Position numbers and translations under genes: made by a program. A stretch of 64,000 nt of DNA from Neolewinella antarctica. Lineage in GTDB: Bacteria; Bacteroidota; Bacteroidia; Chitinophagales; Saprospiraceae. Location: assembly GCF_011927835.1 (NCBI RefSeq), contig NZ_JAATJH010000001.1:124001-188000 (forward strand), in the 5' to 3' direction. Under the pieces are notes generated by a model. That model worked only from the letters and a program-made list of their open reading frames with translations, had not been told where the DNA came from and did no database searches. Of this stretch, positions 8,596 through 17,055 are shown one piece after another (position 1 is the first letter of the stretch; each line of letters opens with the position of its first letter).

Positions 8596-8910
8596 CTAGG
8601 GTTCACGGAGGACGACGTCCAGGGTACTGGGAAAACTGACGTAGCGGCCCGCAAAGGAGCCATCCATCATTTTTTGGTGCCCTAGCTGAAATTTCTCTTG
8701 GTAAACGTTGAACGAGGGGCGGGAGGCAAAACGCAACAGGAGGCAGTAGGTAAGCCCGTCCAATTCATCGACCCCCAGCAAGCGCGTGAGGTCATAACCT
8801 TCCACGGCTCCGCTTTCCATAATAACGGGCAGGAAATCCCGCTCCGCGAATTTGAGCCACTGGCCGTGAACGGCGCGGTCGATCTTGTAAGTAACGTTGT
8901 AAATCAGCAA
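8596..8910 (-). CDS. DUF4286 family protein
   Basis: A 104-residue protein matching the DUF4286 pattern: it begins MLIYNVTYKID, continues with a W-LKFAERDFLPVIMESG helix, and ends with a QEKFQLGHQKMMDGSFAGRYVSF segment. The family has a ferredoxin-like fold of unknown function and is widespread in Bacteroidota. It is the likely first gene of the run leading into lpxD. The GC-rich 105-bp gap to the divergent lactonase gene would hold both promoters; no convincing -7 box was seen on the minus strand. Confidence 0.85.
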   Translation of the reverse strand: MLIYNVTYKIDRAVHGQWLKFAERDFLPVIMESGAVEGYDLTRLLGVDELDGLTYCLLLRFASRPSFNVYQEKFQLGHQKMMDGSFAGRYVSFPSTLDVVLREP

Positions 8911-9015
8911 ACGGAAAGGGGTTTTGCCGGCAAGGTAGCCCGTTTTGGGAGCTTGACAAAAAGCAAAGGCGATTCGGACCTACGCGGATCGAGCGCGGTG
9001 CTTTACTTTGTGGGC

Positions 9016-10203
9016 ATGAAAGCTATTTTTCCCTCCTCTTCTCCGGTGCGCCTGTTCTCACTTCTATTCCCCTTGCTGTTGCTCCTATTCGCGGGCGACC
9101 GTTGTACACCGCCCCTACGACCATCCGGTGCCAGCACGGACGAGCAGTCGGTCTACGTCGGGACTTACACCAGAAAAGAAGGCCACGTCGATGGCAAAGC
9201 GGCGGGGATCTACCGGGCGGTATTCAACACGGAAACCGGTGCGATCAAGCCCTACGAGCTCGTCGCCGACATCACGAATCCCAGCTACCTTAAGTATGAT
9301 GCGACCACCCGTCGACTCTACGCCGTCAGTGAATTGCGGCGGGAAGGGGAACCGACCGGCTATTTGCACGTCCTCGACGAGCGGCGGGGCGAACTGCGTG
9401 AAGTAGCGAAGTTGCCCACCGATGGTCAGGCGCCCTGCCACATCGCCCACTCGGGGCCGAGCCAGTTCATCGTCGTCACGAATTATGTGGGCGGCGTAGC
9501 CAAACTTTACCAGAATACGGCCGACGGCGTGGTGGCGGTGGACAAGTTTACCGTCCCGGAAAGCGCCAAGAACGGCCGGGCTTCCTGGTTGCATTCGTCG
9601 CAATTTTCTCCGGACACCAAAATACTGGCCATCGCGGACAAGGGGCTGAGCAAGGTTTGGTTGTTTACCCTCGACGTTGCGAACCGGAAGCTGGTTCCCC
9701 ACCCACAGGTAGCCGTCGACCTGGCCGAGGGTGCCGGTAGCCGCCACCTGGTGTGGTCGCGCGACGGCGGGCGGCTCTACGTCATCAACGAGTTGGACAA
9801 CACCATCAACTTACTGACCTACGACCGCCCGCAGGATCGCTTCTCGGTGGACCAGACGATCAGCACGCTGCCTTCCGGGGTCACGGAAAGAAGCATCACG
9901 GCGGATATTCACCTTCACCCCAACGGTCGGTTTTTGTACGGCTCGAACCGGGGCCACAACAGCATCGCGGTGTACGCCGTAGTGGAGGGCACGGGTGAGT
10001 TGACCAGTCTGGGTTTTGAACCGACGCGTGGAGCGTACCCCCGTAATTTTACCGTGGCACCAAACGGGAAGTTCCTTTTCGTGGCCAACCAGAATACGTC
10101 GAACGTAACTTCGTACGGTATCGACCCTGACTCCGGTAAACTCACCTTCACGGGTCTCGATTATAGCATCCCCACGCCGGTTTGCTTGGAATTTACCGAG
10201 TAG
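9016..10203 (+). CDS. Secreted lactonase-family beta-propeller protein (6-phosphogluconolactonase-like)
   Basis: A 395-residue protein. I start at ATG 9016 because a hydrophobic signal segment (about residues 10-28) begins there; the in-frame extension to 8698 runs antisense through the DUF4286 gene. After VYVGTYTRKEGHVDGKAAGI come the repeated blades of the lactonase family, with typical phrases HPNGRFLYGSNRGHNSIAVY, GAYPRNFTVAPNGKFLFVAN and a closing GKLTFTG. Cytosolic family members hydrolyse 6-phosphogluconolactone; the export signal suggests a different, envelope substrate. A Cys at about residue 30 is not in a good lipobox. The gene overlaps the convergent VOC gene by 11 bp. Confidence 0.85.
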   Translation: MKAIFPSSSPVRLFSLLFPLLLLLFAGDRCTPPLRPSGASTDEQSVYVGTYTRKEGHVDGKAAGIYRAVFNTETGAIKPYELVADITNPSYLKYDATTRRLYAVSELRREGEPTGYLHVLDERRGELREVAKLPTDGQAPCHIAHSGPSQFIVVTNYVGGVAKLYQNTADGVVAVDKFTVPESAKNGRASWLHSSQFSPDTKILAIADKGLSKVWLFTLDVANRKLVPHPQVAVDLAEGAGSRHLVWSRDGGRLYVINELDNTINLLTYDRPQDRFSVDQTISTLPSGVTERSITADIHLHPNGRFLYGSNRGHNSIAVYAVVEGTGELTSLGFEPTRGAYPRNFTVAPNGKFLFVANQNTSNVTSYGIDPDSGKLTFTGLDYSIPTPVCLEFTE

Positions 10204-10690
10204 GCGATTGTTCCCAAACGGCACGTCCGTCGTTCACTTCCACCCAGTAACCGTCGAGGTCTTTGAAGTAAACCTGGCTGACGCCATCGCCTCGCTTATT
10301 TGCTTCCATCGGCACGCCTTGCCAGCTGTAGAATTGCAGGTTGATGTCGCGGAGGTGCTGGACGAACGCCGTAAATTCTAGTACGCTGACCGACAGGTGC
10401 ACGCCTTTCTGCGTTCGTACTTCACTGCGGTCGGCTTCAATGACGTGGAGGCTCATTCCGTTGCCGAGGCTCAGCCAGCGAATATTGTCCTTGCCGGTGC
10501 CGTCCTGAATTTCCTCCAGATCGAGCACGCGCTGGTAGAAGCGGACGGCCTCGTCAACGTCGTCCACGTTAATCGCGTAGTGGTCGAAACTGGCCAGGTA
10601 GCGGCCGTTCGCCGCCCCGAAGGCCGCGGGCTTGGGGCTACAGCCAAACAGGATGCAGAGTATGAGTAGCGGAAGGATCAATCTGTGCAT
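10193..10690 (-). CDS. VOC (glyoxalase/dioxygenase fold) lipoprotein
   Basis: A 165-residue predicted lipoprotein starting at MHRLILPLLILCILFGC, with the lipobox Cys at about residue 17. A longer reading to 10876 adds only non-homologous residues. The rest is a VOC-fold unit: FDHYAINVDDVDEAVRFYQRVL at the start, a central LGNGMSLHVIE strand, and QVYFKDLDGYWVEVNDG at the end with the metal-ligand-like Glu. Family members include glyoxalases and extradiol dioxygenases; the substrate here is unknown and the envelope location is uncommon. The 3' end overlaps the lactonase gene by 11 bp tail to tail. Confidence 0.8.
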   Translation of the reverse strand: MHRLILPLLILCILFGCSPKPAAFGAANGRYLASFDHYAINVDDVDEAVRFYQRVLDLEEIQDGTGKDNIRWLSLGNGMSLHVIEADRSEVRTQKGVHLSVSVLEFTAFVQHLRDINLQFYSWQGVPMEANKRGDGVSQVYFKDLDGYWVEVNDGRAVWEQSPTR

Positions 10691-10707
10691 TCGGTTGAAT
10701 ATACTTG

Positions 10708-10755
10708 GCACCCGCGACCGCGCAACAGCTAAAATAGGGGCGCGGTCGCCGGTGC
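10708..10755. repeat. Inverted pair of GC-rich repeats forming a strong hairpin
   Basis: The left arm gcacccgcgaccgcgc (10708-10723) and right arm gcgcggtcgccggtgc (10740-10755) are reverse complements at 15 of 16 positions, separated by 16 nt. Both arms are copies of the window-wide GC-rich repeat. The hairpin sits in the 185-bp divergent spacer between the VOC lipoprotein and the 1266-residue protein, close to the VOC start codon, so it would lie in that gene's leader. Confidence 0.75.
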
Positions 10756-10875
10756 AGTGAAGGTGGGAATGGAGCAAGGTAGGGGGAATTATACCGCCAC
10801 CCGAGTACTTGCGTTGACGGCAGGCGGCGCGCGCAAGGCGAACCTTGCCCGAACACGCGAGGTTATACCCCAACA

Positions 10876-13800
10876 TTGACCTACTCTACCTTGAACTACT
10901 CCTTACCGAAGTTGCGGCTTTTCCCTTTAGCCATTCTTACTCTCTTCCTGTCACAATGCGCCAACTACCAACAGTACGTTGACGATCAGGACGGTCTGGT
11001 CGAAGTTGAAACGCCTACCGGGTCGATCGACTATTCCACCTTTATGGTTGGTGACCTCGGCTACGATTACGAACGCGGCCTGACTACGCTCGATGCCATG
11101 GTGCGCGCCATGCCCGGCGGCAAGAAAAAGAGCTCTCTGCTGCTGCTTGGCGACATTACCGGAAAGAATGGACTAGCCAAGAACGGTGGTGACGAAGAGG
11201 CGCACCTGCGGGCCATCGGTACGCTGCTCGGCAAAGTGCCCGGTAAAGTGTACTATACCCCCGGCGAAAACGAACTCGGCCGCAATAGTGACTTCAGCCG
11301 CCTCGACCGCCTGGAAGATTTCTTTGACGACAACATCGACAAGAAAGTCAAATTTATGCCCAACAACGCTTGCTCGGGCCCGGACGACGAGCAACTGCAC
11401 AAGAATGTCGGCCTCATTGGCTTCAACACCGCCTGGTACCTAGCTGACTGGTCGCGCGACGACGAAGTGAGCGAGGGCTGCGATTTCACCGAACGTGACG
11501 CAGCTACCCTGGCGCTCGCCGACGAGATTAAGGGTTACCGCGACCAGGTCAAGATCGTCATGATGCACCACACCCTGCAGAGTAATGGTAACCGTGGTGG
11601 AAAATACAGCACTAAACAACACCTCTTTCCACTAGCCGACATCATCCCCGGCGCGTACATTCCGTTACCCATCATCGGGTCCGTCATCCGGGCCGTCCAG
11701 TCCGTATCCGGCGGCCAGAACGACGTCAATAGCCTGCTCTACCGGCAAATGATCAGCAAAATAAAAGCCGGCATCGACGATGAGGTCAACGTCATTTTCG
11801 TGACCGGCCACGAGCACGATATGTTTTTGGCCCACGAGGGGGAATACGTGAAGATCAATGCTGGCTCCGGTAGTGTCTACGGACCCTCCACGGGCGGGAA
11901 CGACGCCAACTTTGCTTACGGTGCCGTGGGCTACAGCCGTCTCGATTTTTACGATAGCGGTGAAGTATTTGTCGGATTCTATGAAGTTGATAAAGAAGGT
12001 GTTGAAAGCCGGGTTTTCTACCGGCGCATAATTGAAAATCGCAACACCCAGCAAGATAATGACATCAAAGAAGTACCCACCGAAGTAATTAGTGAGCGGG
12101 TGGTCAAAACGAGCGTTTACGGAACGGATGCCGAAGAAAAGTCGGCTTTCGGCAAGAGAATTTTGGGCCGTCACTACCGACCGCTCTACTTTCAGGACAT
12201 CGAGGTCCCCGTGCTGATGATCGATACGGTGTACGGAGGCCTGAGGCCCTACCGCCGTGGTGGTGGGATGACCACGATGAGTCTGCACACCGAAGGAGCT
12301 GACGGTCATCTTTACCAACTGCGGAGCGTGCGGAAGAACCCCGCTCAGTTGCTCCCGAGCATGGTCGAAAAGACTTTTGCGGCGGATATCGTCAAAGACC
12401 AGTTCACCGCCATCCACCCTTATGCCCCGCTGACGCTGCCCCCCATGCAGCAAGCATTAGGCCTCTACGGCGCGGATCCGTACCTCTTCTATATTCCCAA
12501 GCAACCGGCACTGGGTGACTTTAACACCAATTTCGGTGGTGAAATGTACTGGGTCGAGCAAAGACCCGACGAGGACTGGAGCGGGACCCGGTTCTTCGGG
12601 GGCAGCAAAGACATTATTTCTAATTCCAAGATGCGGGAATTAATGGCCGACAGTTGGAAAAACTACCCGGACCAGGAAAACTACGCCCGCGCCCGGCTAT
12701 TCGATCTGTTTATCGGCGATTGGGACCGCCACCGCGACCAGTGGCGGTGGGCTTCCTTCCCCGAAGAAGACGGCAGAACCCGCTACGTAGCCGTTGGCCG
12801 TGACCGGGACCAAGTCTACGGCAACTACGATGGTCTGTTGTTGGGGCTGGCTCGCGTGTTCGTACCCGAGGCCCGCAAGGTTCGGCCCTTCACGGGTGAA
12901 CTCGATAAAGCCCGCTGGCGCGGTATGAACGGTAAATGGAACGATCGGGTATTCCTGAACCAGATTACTAGGGAGCAGATGATTGCGGAAGCCAAGTTTA
13001 TTCAAAATACACTCACGGATGAGATAATCGACGAGGCGATGGCAAAGTTTCCGGAAGAAGTCATGGCGTTTTCTTTGGAACGCGAGGAGATTGGCATCAA
13101 GCTTAAGTCGCGGCTTAAGCAGCTCGACCGATTTGCGGAAGAATACTACTACACGCTTGCGGAGAGTGTAAATATTCTGGCAACCGACCAGGATGACGTC
13201 ATAAAAGCCGTTGGCCTCGAAAACGGGGACCTCACCGTGCAGGTGTTCGACGCTGATAAGGAGGGAAAGGCCGACGAGATGTACTTCAGCCGCACTTTCC
13301 ATAAAGAAGAAACTAAGGACGTAGTTATCTACGGCCTCGATGGCGACGACCACTTTGAAATATCGGGGGCTGAATCGCCGATACGACTACGCTTGACGGG
13401 AGGAACGGACGGGGATGAAGTCATCGCCTCCGGTGACCTGAAGGCTCGCGTTTACGACGAGAAAAAAGGCATGGACGTCACGGGTACAACCGGCAATCTC
13501 ATGGATCGCAGAAGTGATAACCACCCCGAGCTCAACCAATTCAACTTCACGGAATACTACCCTAATTACACGGTTCCGATTCCCGCGCTGGGTTTCAACG
13601 TTGATGATGGGTTCTTCTTAGGTGCCGGGTTTACCACGACGATCCAGGGCCATAAGCCCGACCCCTACCGCGCGCGCTACGGCCTCCTGGCTAAATACAG
13701 TTCGAACGAATTTTTTACGGTCAACGGAGATCTTGAACTCAATGGCATTTTTGGCCGTCGCAACGACCTGGTCGTAGCCGGTCACTTCTTCAGCGATGGG

Positions 13801-14676
13801 TACGTTGCCAACTACTTCGGCCTGGGTAACAGGAGCACCGGAGCGCCCGATGAAGGCGTACCCATCCTACTACCCGGTGATGAGGAATTAACCCTGGAGG
13901 ACGATCAGATTTTAGACTACAACCGTGCGCGCCGCCGGGAAATCAATATCTCACCGATGCTGCGTCTGCGGGGTAAACGTAACCGCGTGCAGTTCTCAAT
14001 TGGCCCGTTCTTTGAAAGTTATGACTTGAGTGATGACATTGACGATTTCGCGCTCATCACGCTGGACCGAGCTTCCGGTAAAATTCCGGATAGGGTCTTC
14101 GATGAGCAGAACTTCGGTGGTCTCCAGGCCTCTTTCAGCTCAAATAATGTCGCGATTCCGCTACTGGCGGACAACGGCATCCGCTACGACATCTACGCCA
14201 AACAGTCTTTCAATCTGGATGATTCCGACCTGACCAACACCAAGATCGGCGGTAATTTTACCCTGTACAAGATGCTTAAGAAGGCGATCAACATTTCTAC
14301 GCGAATTGGCATCGAGCACAACGAAGGGTCCCCGGAATTCTACCAGCTCGCCGTGCTCGGTGGCCGGACGAATTACCGTGCCGCGCGTGCGGAGCGCTAC
14401 CGGGGGAACACTGCTTTCTACCAAAATATTGATCTACGTTTCATGGGCTTCAGCTTCGGGAAGAGTAAGGAAGAAGTCAGTACGGTCGGTGGCTTTATTC
14501 TTGGGCTGGACTACGGTAGGGTATGGTTGGACGGGGAGGCAAATAATGGCGTGTGGCACGTTGGCTACGGTGGCGGCGTCTGGATGGCCCCGCTGGGAGC
14601 CAGTATCTTTAGCTTAACGTACTTTAGGGACAGCGACGACGCGCGGATCGCTTTCGCGGCCGGCTGGCCATTTTAA
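10876..14676 (+). CDS. Giant envelope protein: metallophosphoesterase, kinase-like region and C-terminal beta-barrel
   Basis: A 1266-residue protein with a lipoprotein-type signal ending LTLFLSQC (about residue 28). It has no ATG start; TTG at 10876 or 10891 is used. Region 1 (about 50-370) is a calcineurin-like phosphoesterase: MVGDLGYD, LLLLGDITG, TPGENELG, MMHHT and VTGHEHDMF supply most metal ligands. Region 2 (about 430-760) carries YQLRSVRKNP, DLFIGDWDRHRDQW (about 608-621) and VGRDRDQVY (about 637), a spacing that resembles the catalytic loop and metal-binding motif of HipA/CotH/Fam20-type atypical kinases. Region 3 (about 900-1266) is aromatic/polar alternating strand sequence ending in a terminal aromatic (GWPF), like an outer membrane barrel. 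It is first in a three-gene set. The domain reading is mine; the kinase-like part is an inference from motifs. Confidence 0.8.
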   Translation: MTYSTLNYSLPKLRLFPLAILTLFLSQCANYQQYVDDQDGLVEVETPTGSIDYSTFMVGDLGYDYERGLTTLDAMVRAMPGGKKKSSLLLLGDITGKNGLAKNGGDEEAHLRAIGTLLGKVPGKVYYTPGENELGRNSDFSRLDRLEDFFDDNIDKKVKFMPNNACSGPDDEQLHKNVGLIGFNTAWYLADWSRDDEVSEGCDFTERDAATLALADEIKGYRDQVKIVMMHHTLQSNGNRGGKYSTKQHLFPLADIIPGAYIPLPIIGSVIRAVQSVSGGQNDVNSLLYRQMISKIKAGIDDEVNVIFVTGHEHDMFLAHEGEYVKINAGSGSVYGPSTGGNDANFAYGAVGYSRLDFYDSGEVFVGFYEVDKEGVESRVFYRRIIENRNTQQDNDIKEVPTEVISERVVKTSVYGTDAEEKSAFGKRILGRHYRPLYFQDIEVPVLMIDTVYGGLRPYRRGGGMTTMSLHTEGADGHLYQLRSVRKNPAQLLPSMVEKTFAADIVKDQFTAIHPYAPLTLPPMQQALGLYGADPYLFYIPKQPALGDFNTNFGGEMYWVEQRPDEDWSGTRFFGGSKDIISNSKMRELMADSWKNYPDQENYARARLFDLFIGDWDRHRDQWRWASFPEEDGRTRYVAVGRDRDQVYGNYDGLLLGLARVFVPEARKVRPFTGELDKARWRGMNGKWNDRVFLNQITREQMIAEAKFIQNTLTDEIIDEAMAKFPEEVMAFSLEREEIGIKLKSRLKQLDRFAEEYYYTLAESVNILATDQDDVIKAVGLENGDLTVQVFDADKEGKADEMYFSRTFHKEETKDVVIYGLDGDDHFEISGAESPIRLRLTGGTDGDEVIASGDLKARVYDEKKGMDVTGTTGNLMDRRSDNHPELNQFNFTEYYPNYTVPIPALGFNVDDGFFLGAGFTTTIQGHKPDPYRARYGLLAKYSSNEFFTVNGDLELNGIFGRRNDLVVAGHFFSDGYVANYFGLGNRSTGAPDEGVPILLPGDEELTLEDDQILDYNRARRREINISPMLRLRGKRNRVQFSIGPFFESYDLSDDIDDFALITLDRASGKIPDRVFDEQNFGGLQASFSSNNVAIPLLADNGIRYDIYAKQSFNLDDSDLTNTKIGGNFTLYKMLKKAINISTRIGIEHNEGSPEFYQLAVLGGRTNYRAARAERYRGNTAFYQNIDLRFMGFSFGKSKEEVSTVGGFILGLDYGRVWLDGEANNGVWHVGYGGGVWMAPLGASIFSLTYFRDSDDARIAFAAGWPF

Positions 14677-14686
14677 TATTGACTTT

Positions 14687-15628
14687 ATGAGTTTACTTGA
14701 TCGACCTAACCTGCTTTCCGTTGCTATACTTGGCATTGTGGTCCTTATTGCCGGGACTTATGGCTTTCTGACTTATACGCAAAGTCCGGATCTGGAGCAT
14801 TACCGGGTAGATAATGATTACGATTTCGGTTACGATTTTGATAATCCGAACGACGTGCTGTATTTGGACGAAGATCTGGACGAGATAAGCGGTCTTAGTC
14901 CGTGGTTCGGTAACGACGAAATGCTGGCCGTGCAGGATGAAGATGGCCAAGTGTTCGTCCTGAACAGCCGGACGGGTAAGATCATACATCGCGTTCGTTT
15001 CGATAAGGATAATGATTACGAGGGCATCGCCCGTAAGGATAGCATGGTTTACGTACTGGAGCAAGACGGTGATTTGCACCGCTTCATTTTAGACTATAAT
15101 GTCGATGAAGTTGAAGCGGAGAAAATCGAAACACCTTTCAGTTACCGCAATGATACCGAAGGTATTGCTTACGATGAACGAACGAACTCACTCCTCATCG
15201 TCCCTAAAGAGCAGGAGCTCAACCCCGGTGAGAATGACTATCGCCACGGCATCTACAGTTTCTCGCTGGAATCGATGACAATGGTAGAACAGCCTGCTTA
15301 CTACATCGACGAGTTCGAAATTGGGCAGGTAATTTACGGGAAGCGCACTCGGTATGAGTTCAAACCATCAGGCGTTGCGGTAGACCCCATCTCCGGTGAT
15401 ATCTACGTGATCGCTTCGGTGGGCAAAATAATGATTGTTATTGATCGCGAAAGTGAGATCAAGCAAATTGAGTTACTTAAAGAAAGTGTGTTCCGTCAGC
15501 CCGAGGGCATTGAATTTAATTTGCTGGGAGATTTGTACATTAGTAGCGAAGCCAAAGGTGGAAAAGCAGTGCTCGCGCGCTACAGCCGCAAACAAGTAAC
15601 CGAGTCGAAAAAAGAAGCAAATGAGTAA
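14687..15628 (+). CDS. SdiA-regulated (YjiK-like) beta-propeller protein
   Basis: A 313-residue protein with one N-terminal membrane anchor (about residues 9-31) followed by a secreted propeller-like domain. The phrases LDEISGLSPW, DEDGQVFVLNS, DNDYEGIARKDSMVYVLEQDG and YRNDTEGIAYDERTNSLLIVPKE match the SdiA-regulated family. Enzymatic function has not been established for the family. It begins 10 bp after the 1266-residue gene and overlaps the next gene by 8 bp, so the three are almost certainly one operon. Confidence 0.85.
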   Translation: MSLLDRPNLLSVAILGIVVLIAGTYGFLTYTQSPDLEHYRVDNDYDFGYDFDNPNDVLYLDEDLDEISGLSPWFGNDEMLAVQDEDGQVFVLNSRTGKIIHRVRFDKDNDYEGIARKDSMVYVLEQDGDLHRFILDYNVDEVEAEKIETPFSYRNDTEGIAYDERTNSLLIVPKEQELNPGENDYRHGIYSFSLESMTMVEQPAYYIDEFEIGQVIYGKRTRYEFKPSGVAVDPISGDIYVIASVGKIMIVIDRESEIKQIELLKESVFRQPEGIEFNLLGDLYISSEAKGGKAVLARYSRKQVTESKKEANE

Positions 15629-16871
15629 GACGGAAACCACGGTTGCTACCGCTGATCAGGAGCAGGAGAAGAAAAGTGAGGACAAAAAGAATCCGGCCAT
15701 CGCGGATGCGGCCAAGTACGTTAAACGCAAGTTTCGCTCTGATCTGGACCCCAAATTTATCTTCCATAATTTCGAATACGCGGAGGAGGTCTCGGAAAAA
15801 GTTGCCGAACTAGCGGATGATGCCGGTCTCGACGGTGATACCAGAGATCTCCTCACCATTGCTGGCCATTTCTATCCGCTCGGATACGTGGGCGGCGCTC
15901 ACGAAGTGGCGGAGCGTTCTACGGAACTGTTTCGCGACTGGGCTAAGCAAAATAACGTGGATTTGAGCACCACCGAGGGCAATGCCGCCGATTGGATAAA
16001 GGGTGCCTACGACGCCCGCCAGGAGGACTCCCTACCGGTACGGCTCCTGCACGACGCCGCCTGGAGCTGGTACGGCCGCAAGCGCTTCGAGCGCCGCTAC
16101 GATCTGCTCCAACTGGAGCGCGACGAAATATCCGGCCGGGAAGGCGACCCCGTCAAGTTCGGTCACGACATGCAGGATTTGCTGATGAACTTTCAATACC
16201 TAACGGAAGTCGGGCTGGAAGACTTTGACGAGCGCCGCCGCCGCAACGTTGCCGATCAACACAGCAACAACTACAAGATTGAGCAGAAAGAAGTCAAGGC
16301 CAATACGGGGAAAAACTTCGGCCGGGGCATCGACACGATGTACCGCACGGCCTTCCGTAATCACATCACGCTGAGTAAGATAGCCGACGGCAAGGCCAAC
16401 ATGATGATCTCGATCAACACGATCATTTTGTCGATTGTCATCACCGTTTCCGGTGCTAGTCTTAGCTTTTTCGAGGATACTTTCTACGAAAATCCAGAAT
16501 TCCTGGTGCCCATCATCAGCCTCATGATGAGTTCGCTGATTGCCGTCGTGTTCGCGGTCTTCTCCGCCCGTCCGAGCGTGACGGAATACCGGATTAAAAA
16601 GGACAAGCTGATCAAAAGCAAGGAAGCTAGTTTGCTATACTTCGGTAACTTTCTTAAACTTGAGAAGTCTGACTTTGTCAGTTACCTCCGCAACATTAAG
16701 CACGACCAGACGTCGATGTACGACGATTTGTCCCGCGACCTCTACGACCTCGGAGCGGTTATGCACAAGAAGTATTTGCTTTTAACGATCAGCTACAACA
16801 CCTTCGTCGGCGGTCTGGCCCTGGCGGTTATTTCCTTCCTGATCGTGTACCTGCTCAACGTATATTCTTAG
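15621..16871 (+). CDS. Membrane protein with degenerate HD domain and DUF5706 (Pycsar-effector-type) region
   Basis: A 416-residue protein. An acidic/lysine-rich N-terminus precedes an HD-like region (about 48-100): FHNFEYAEEV resembles the first HD-domain helix and LTIAGHFYPLGYVGGAHE aligns with the usual fHDxGy...HE segment, but the HD pair itself reads YP. The C-terminal half (about 239-416) is DUF5706-like, with TMYRTAFRNHITLSKIADGK then helices at about 262-282, 295-318 and 390-414. In Pycsar anti-phage systems DUF5706 proteins are membrane-disrupting effectors triggered by cyclic pyrimidine nucleotides, but many Bacteroidota carry chromosomal HD-DUF5706 proteins of unknown role. No cyclase is adjacent. 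Its 8-bp overlap with the upstream gene points to coupled translation. Confidence 0.8.
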   Translation: MSKTETTVATADQEQEKKSEDKKNPAIADAAKYVKRKFRSDLDPKFIFHNFEYAEEVSEKVAELADDAGLDGDTRDLLTIAGHFYPLGYVGGAHEVAERSTELFRDWAKQNNVDLSTTEGNAADWIKGAYDARQEDSLPVRLLHDAAWSWYGRKRFERRYDLLQLERDEISGREGDPVKFGHDMQDLLMNFQYLTEVGLEDFDERRRRNVADQHSNNYKIEQKEVKANTGKNFGRGIDTMYRTAFRNHITLSKIADGKANMMISINTIILSIVITVSGASLSFFEDTFYENPEFLVPIISLMMSSLIAVVFAVFSARPSVTEYRIKKDKLIKSKEASLLYFGNFLKLEKSDFVSYLRNIKHDQTSMYDDLSRDLYDLGAVMHKKYLLLTISYNTFVGGLALAVISFLIVYLLNVYS

Positions 16872-16876
16872 GGATT

Positions 16877-17049
16877 GGGCGCGGCCGCGGGTGCAAAGGT
16901 TTACTCGGGAGGAGCGTATAGAGGTAAGAATAAAGAGTAAAGAAGTAAGAACTTAGCAATGGGTTGAATCGAGCATTACGTTCGATCCAGTCTGTAATCT
17001 TACCTCTTTATTCTTTATTCCCAAAACCCCCGCACCCGCGTCCGCGCCC
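16877..17049. repeat. Composite nested inverted repeat between convergent genes
   Basis: Outer arms are GC-rich repeat copies: gggcgcggccgcgggtgc at 16877-16894 and its inverted partner at 17032-17049 (17 of 18 paired). Inner arms are A/T-rich: 16928-16948 and 17000-17020 pair at 19 of 21 positions. Together they can fold into one long hairpin filling the whole 184-bp gap between the convergent DUF5706 and Fe-S protein genes. This could act as a two-way terminator or be a small inserted element; no duplicated target site was recognised. Confidence 0.7.
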
Positions 17050-17055
17050 CGGCGA

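Noticed and set aside
9003-9011. tactttg as a -7 box for the lactonase gene
   Set aside because: It lacks one base of the TAnnTTTG spacing and lies only a few bases before the ATG.
8698-9015. N-terminal extension of the lactonase gene
   Set aside because: It runs antisense through the DUF4286 gene and lacks any domain; the signal peptide begins at 9016.
10691-10876. N-terminal extension of the VOC lipoprotein
   Set aside because: The lipoprotein signal starts at 10690; the extension has no recognisable features and spans the repeat hairpin.
16960-17000. tRNA-like gttcgatcc sequence
   Set aside because: No acceptor stem or anticodon arm could be folded; the sequence is the loop of the composite inverted repeat.
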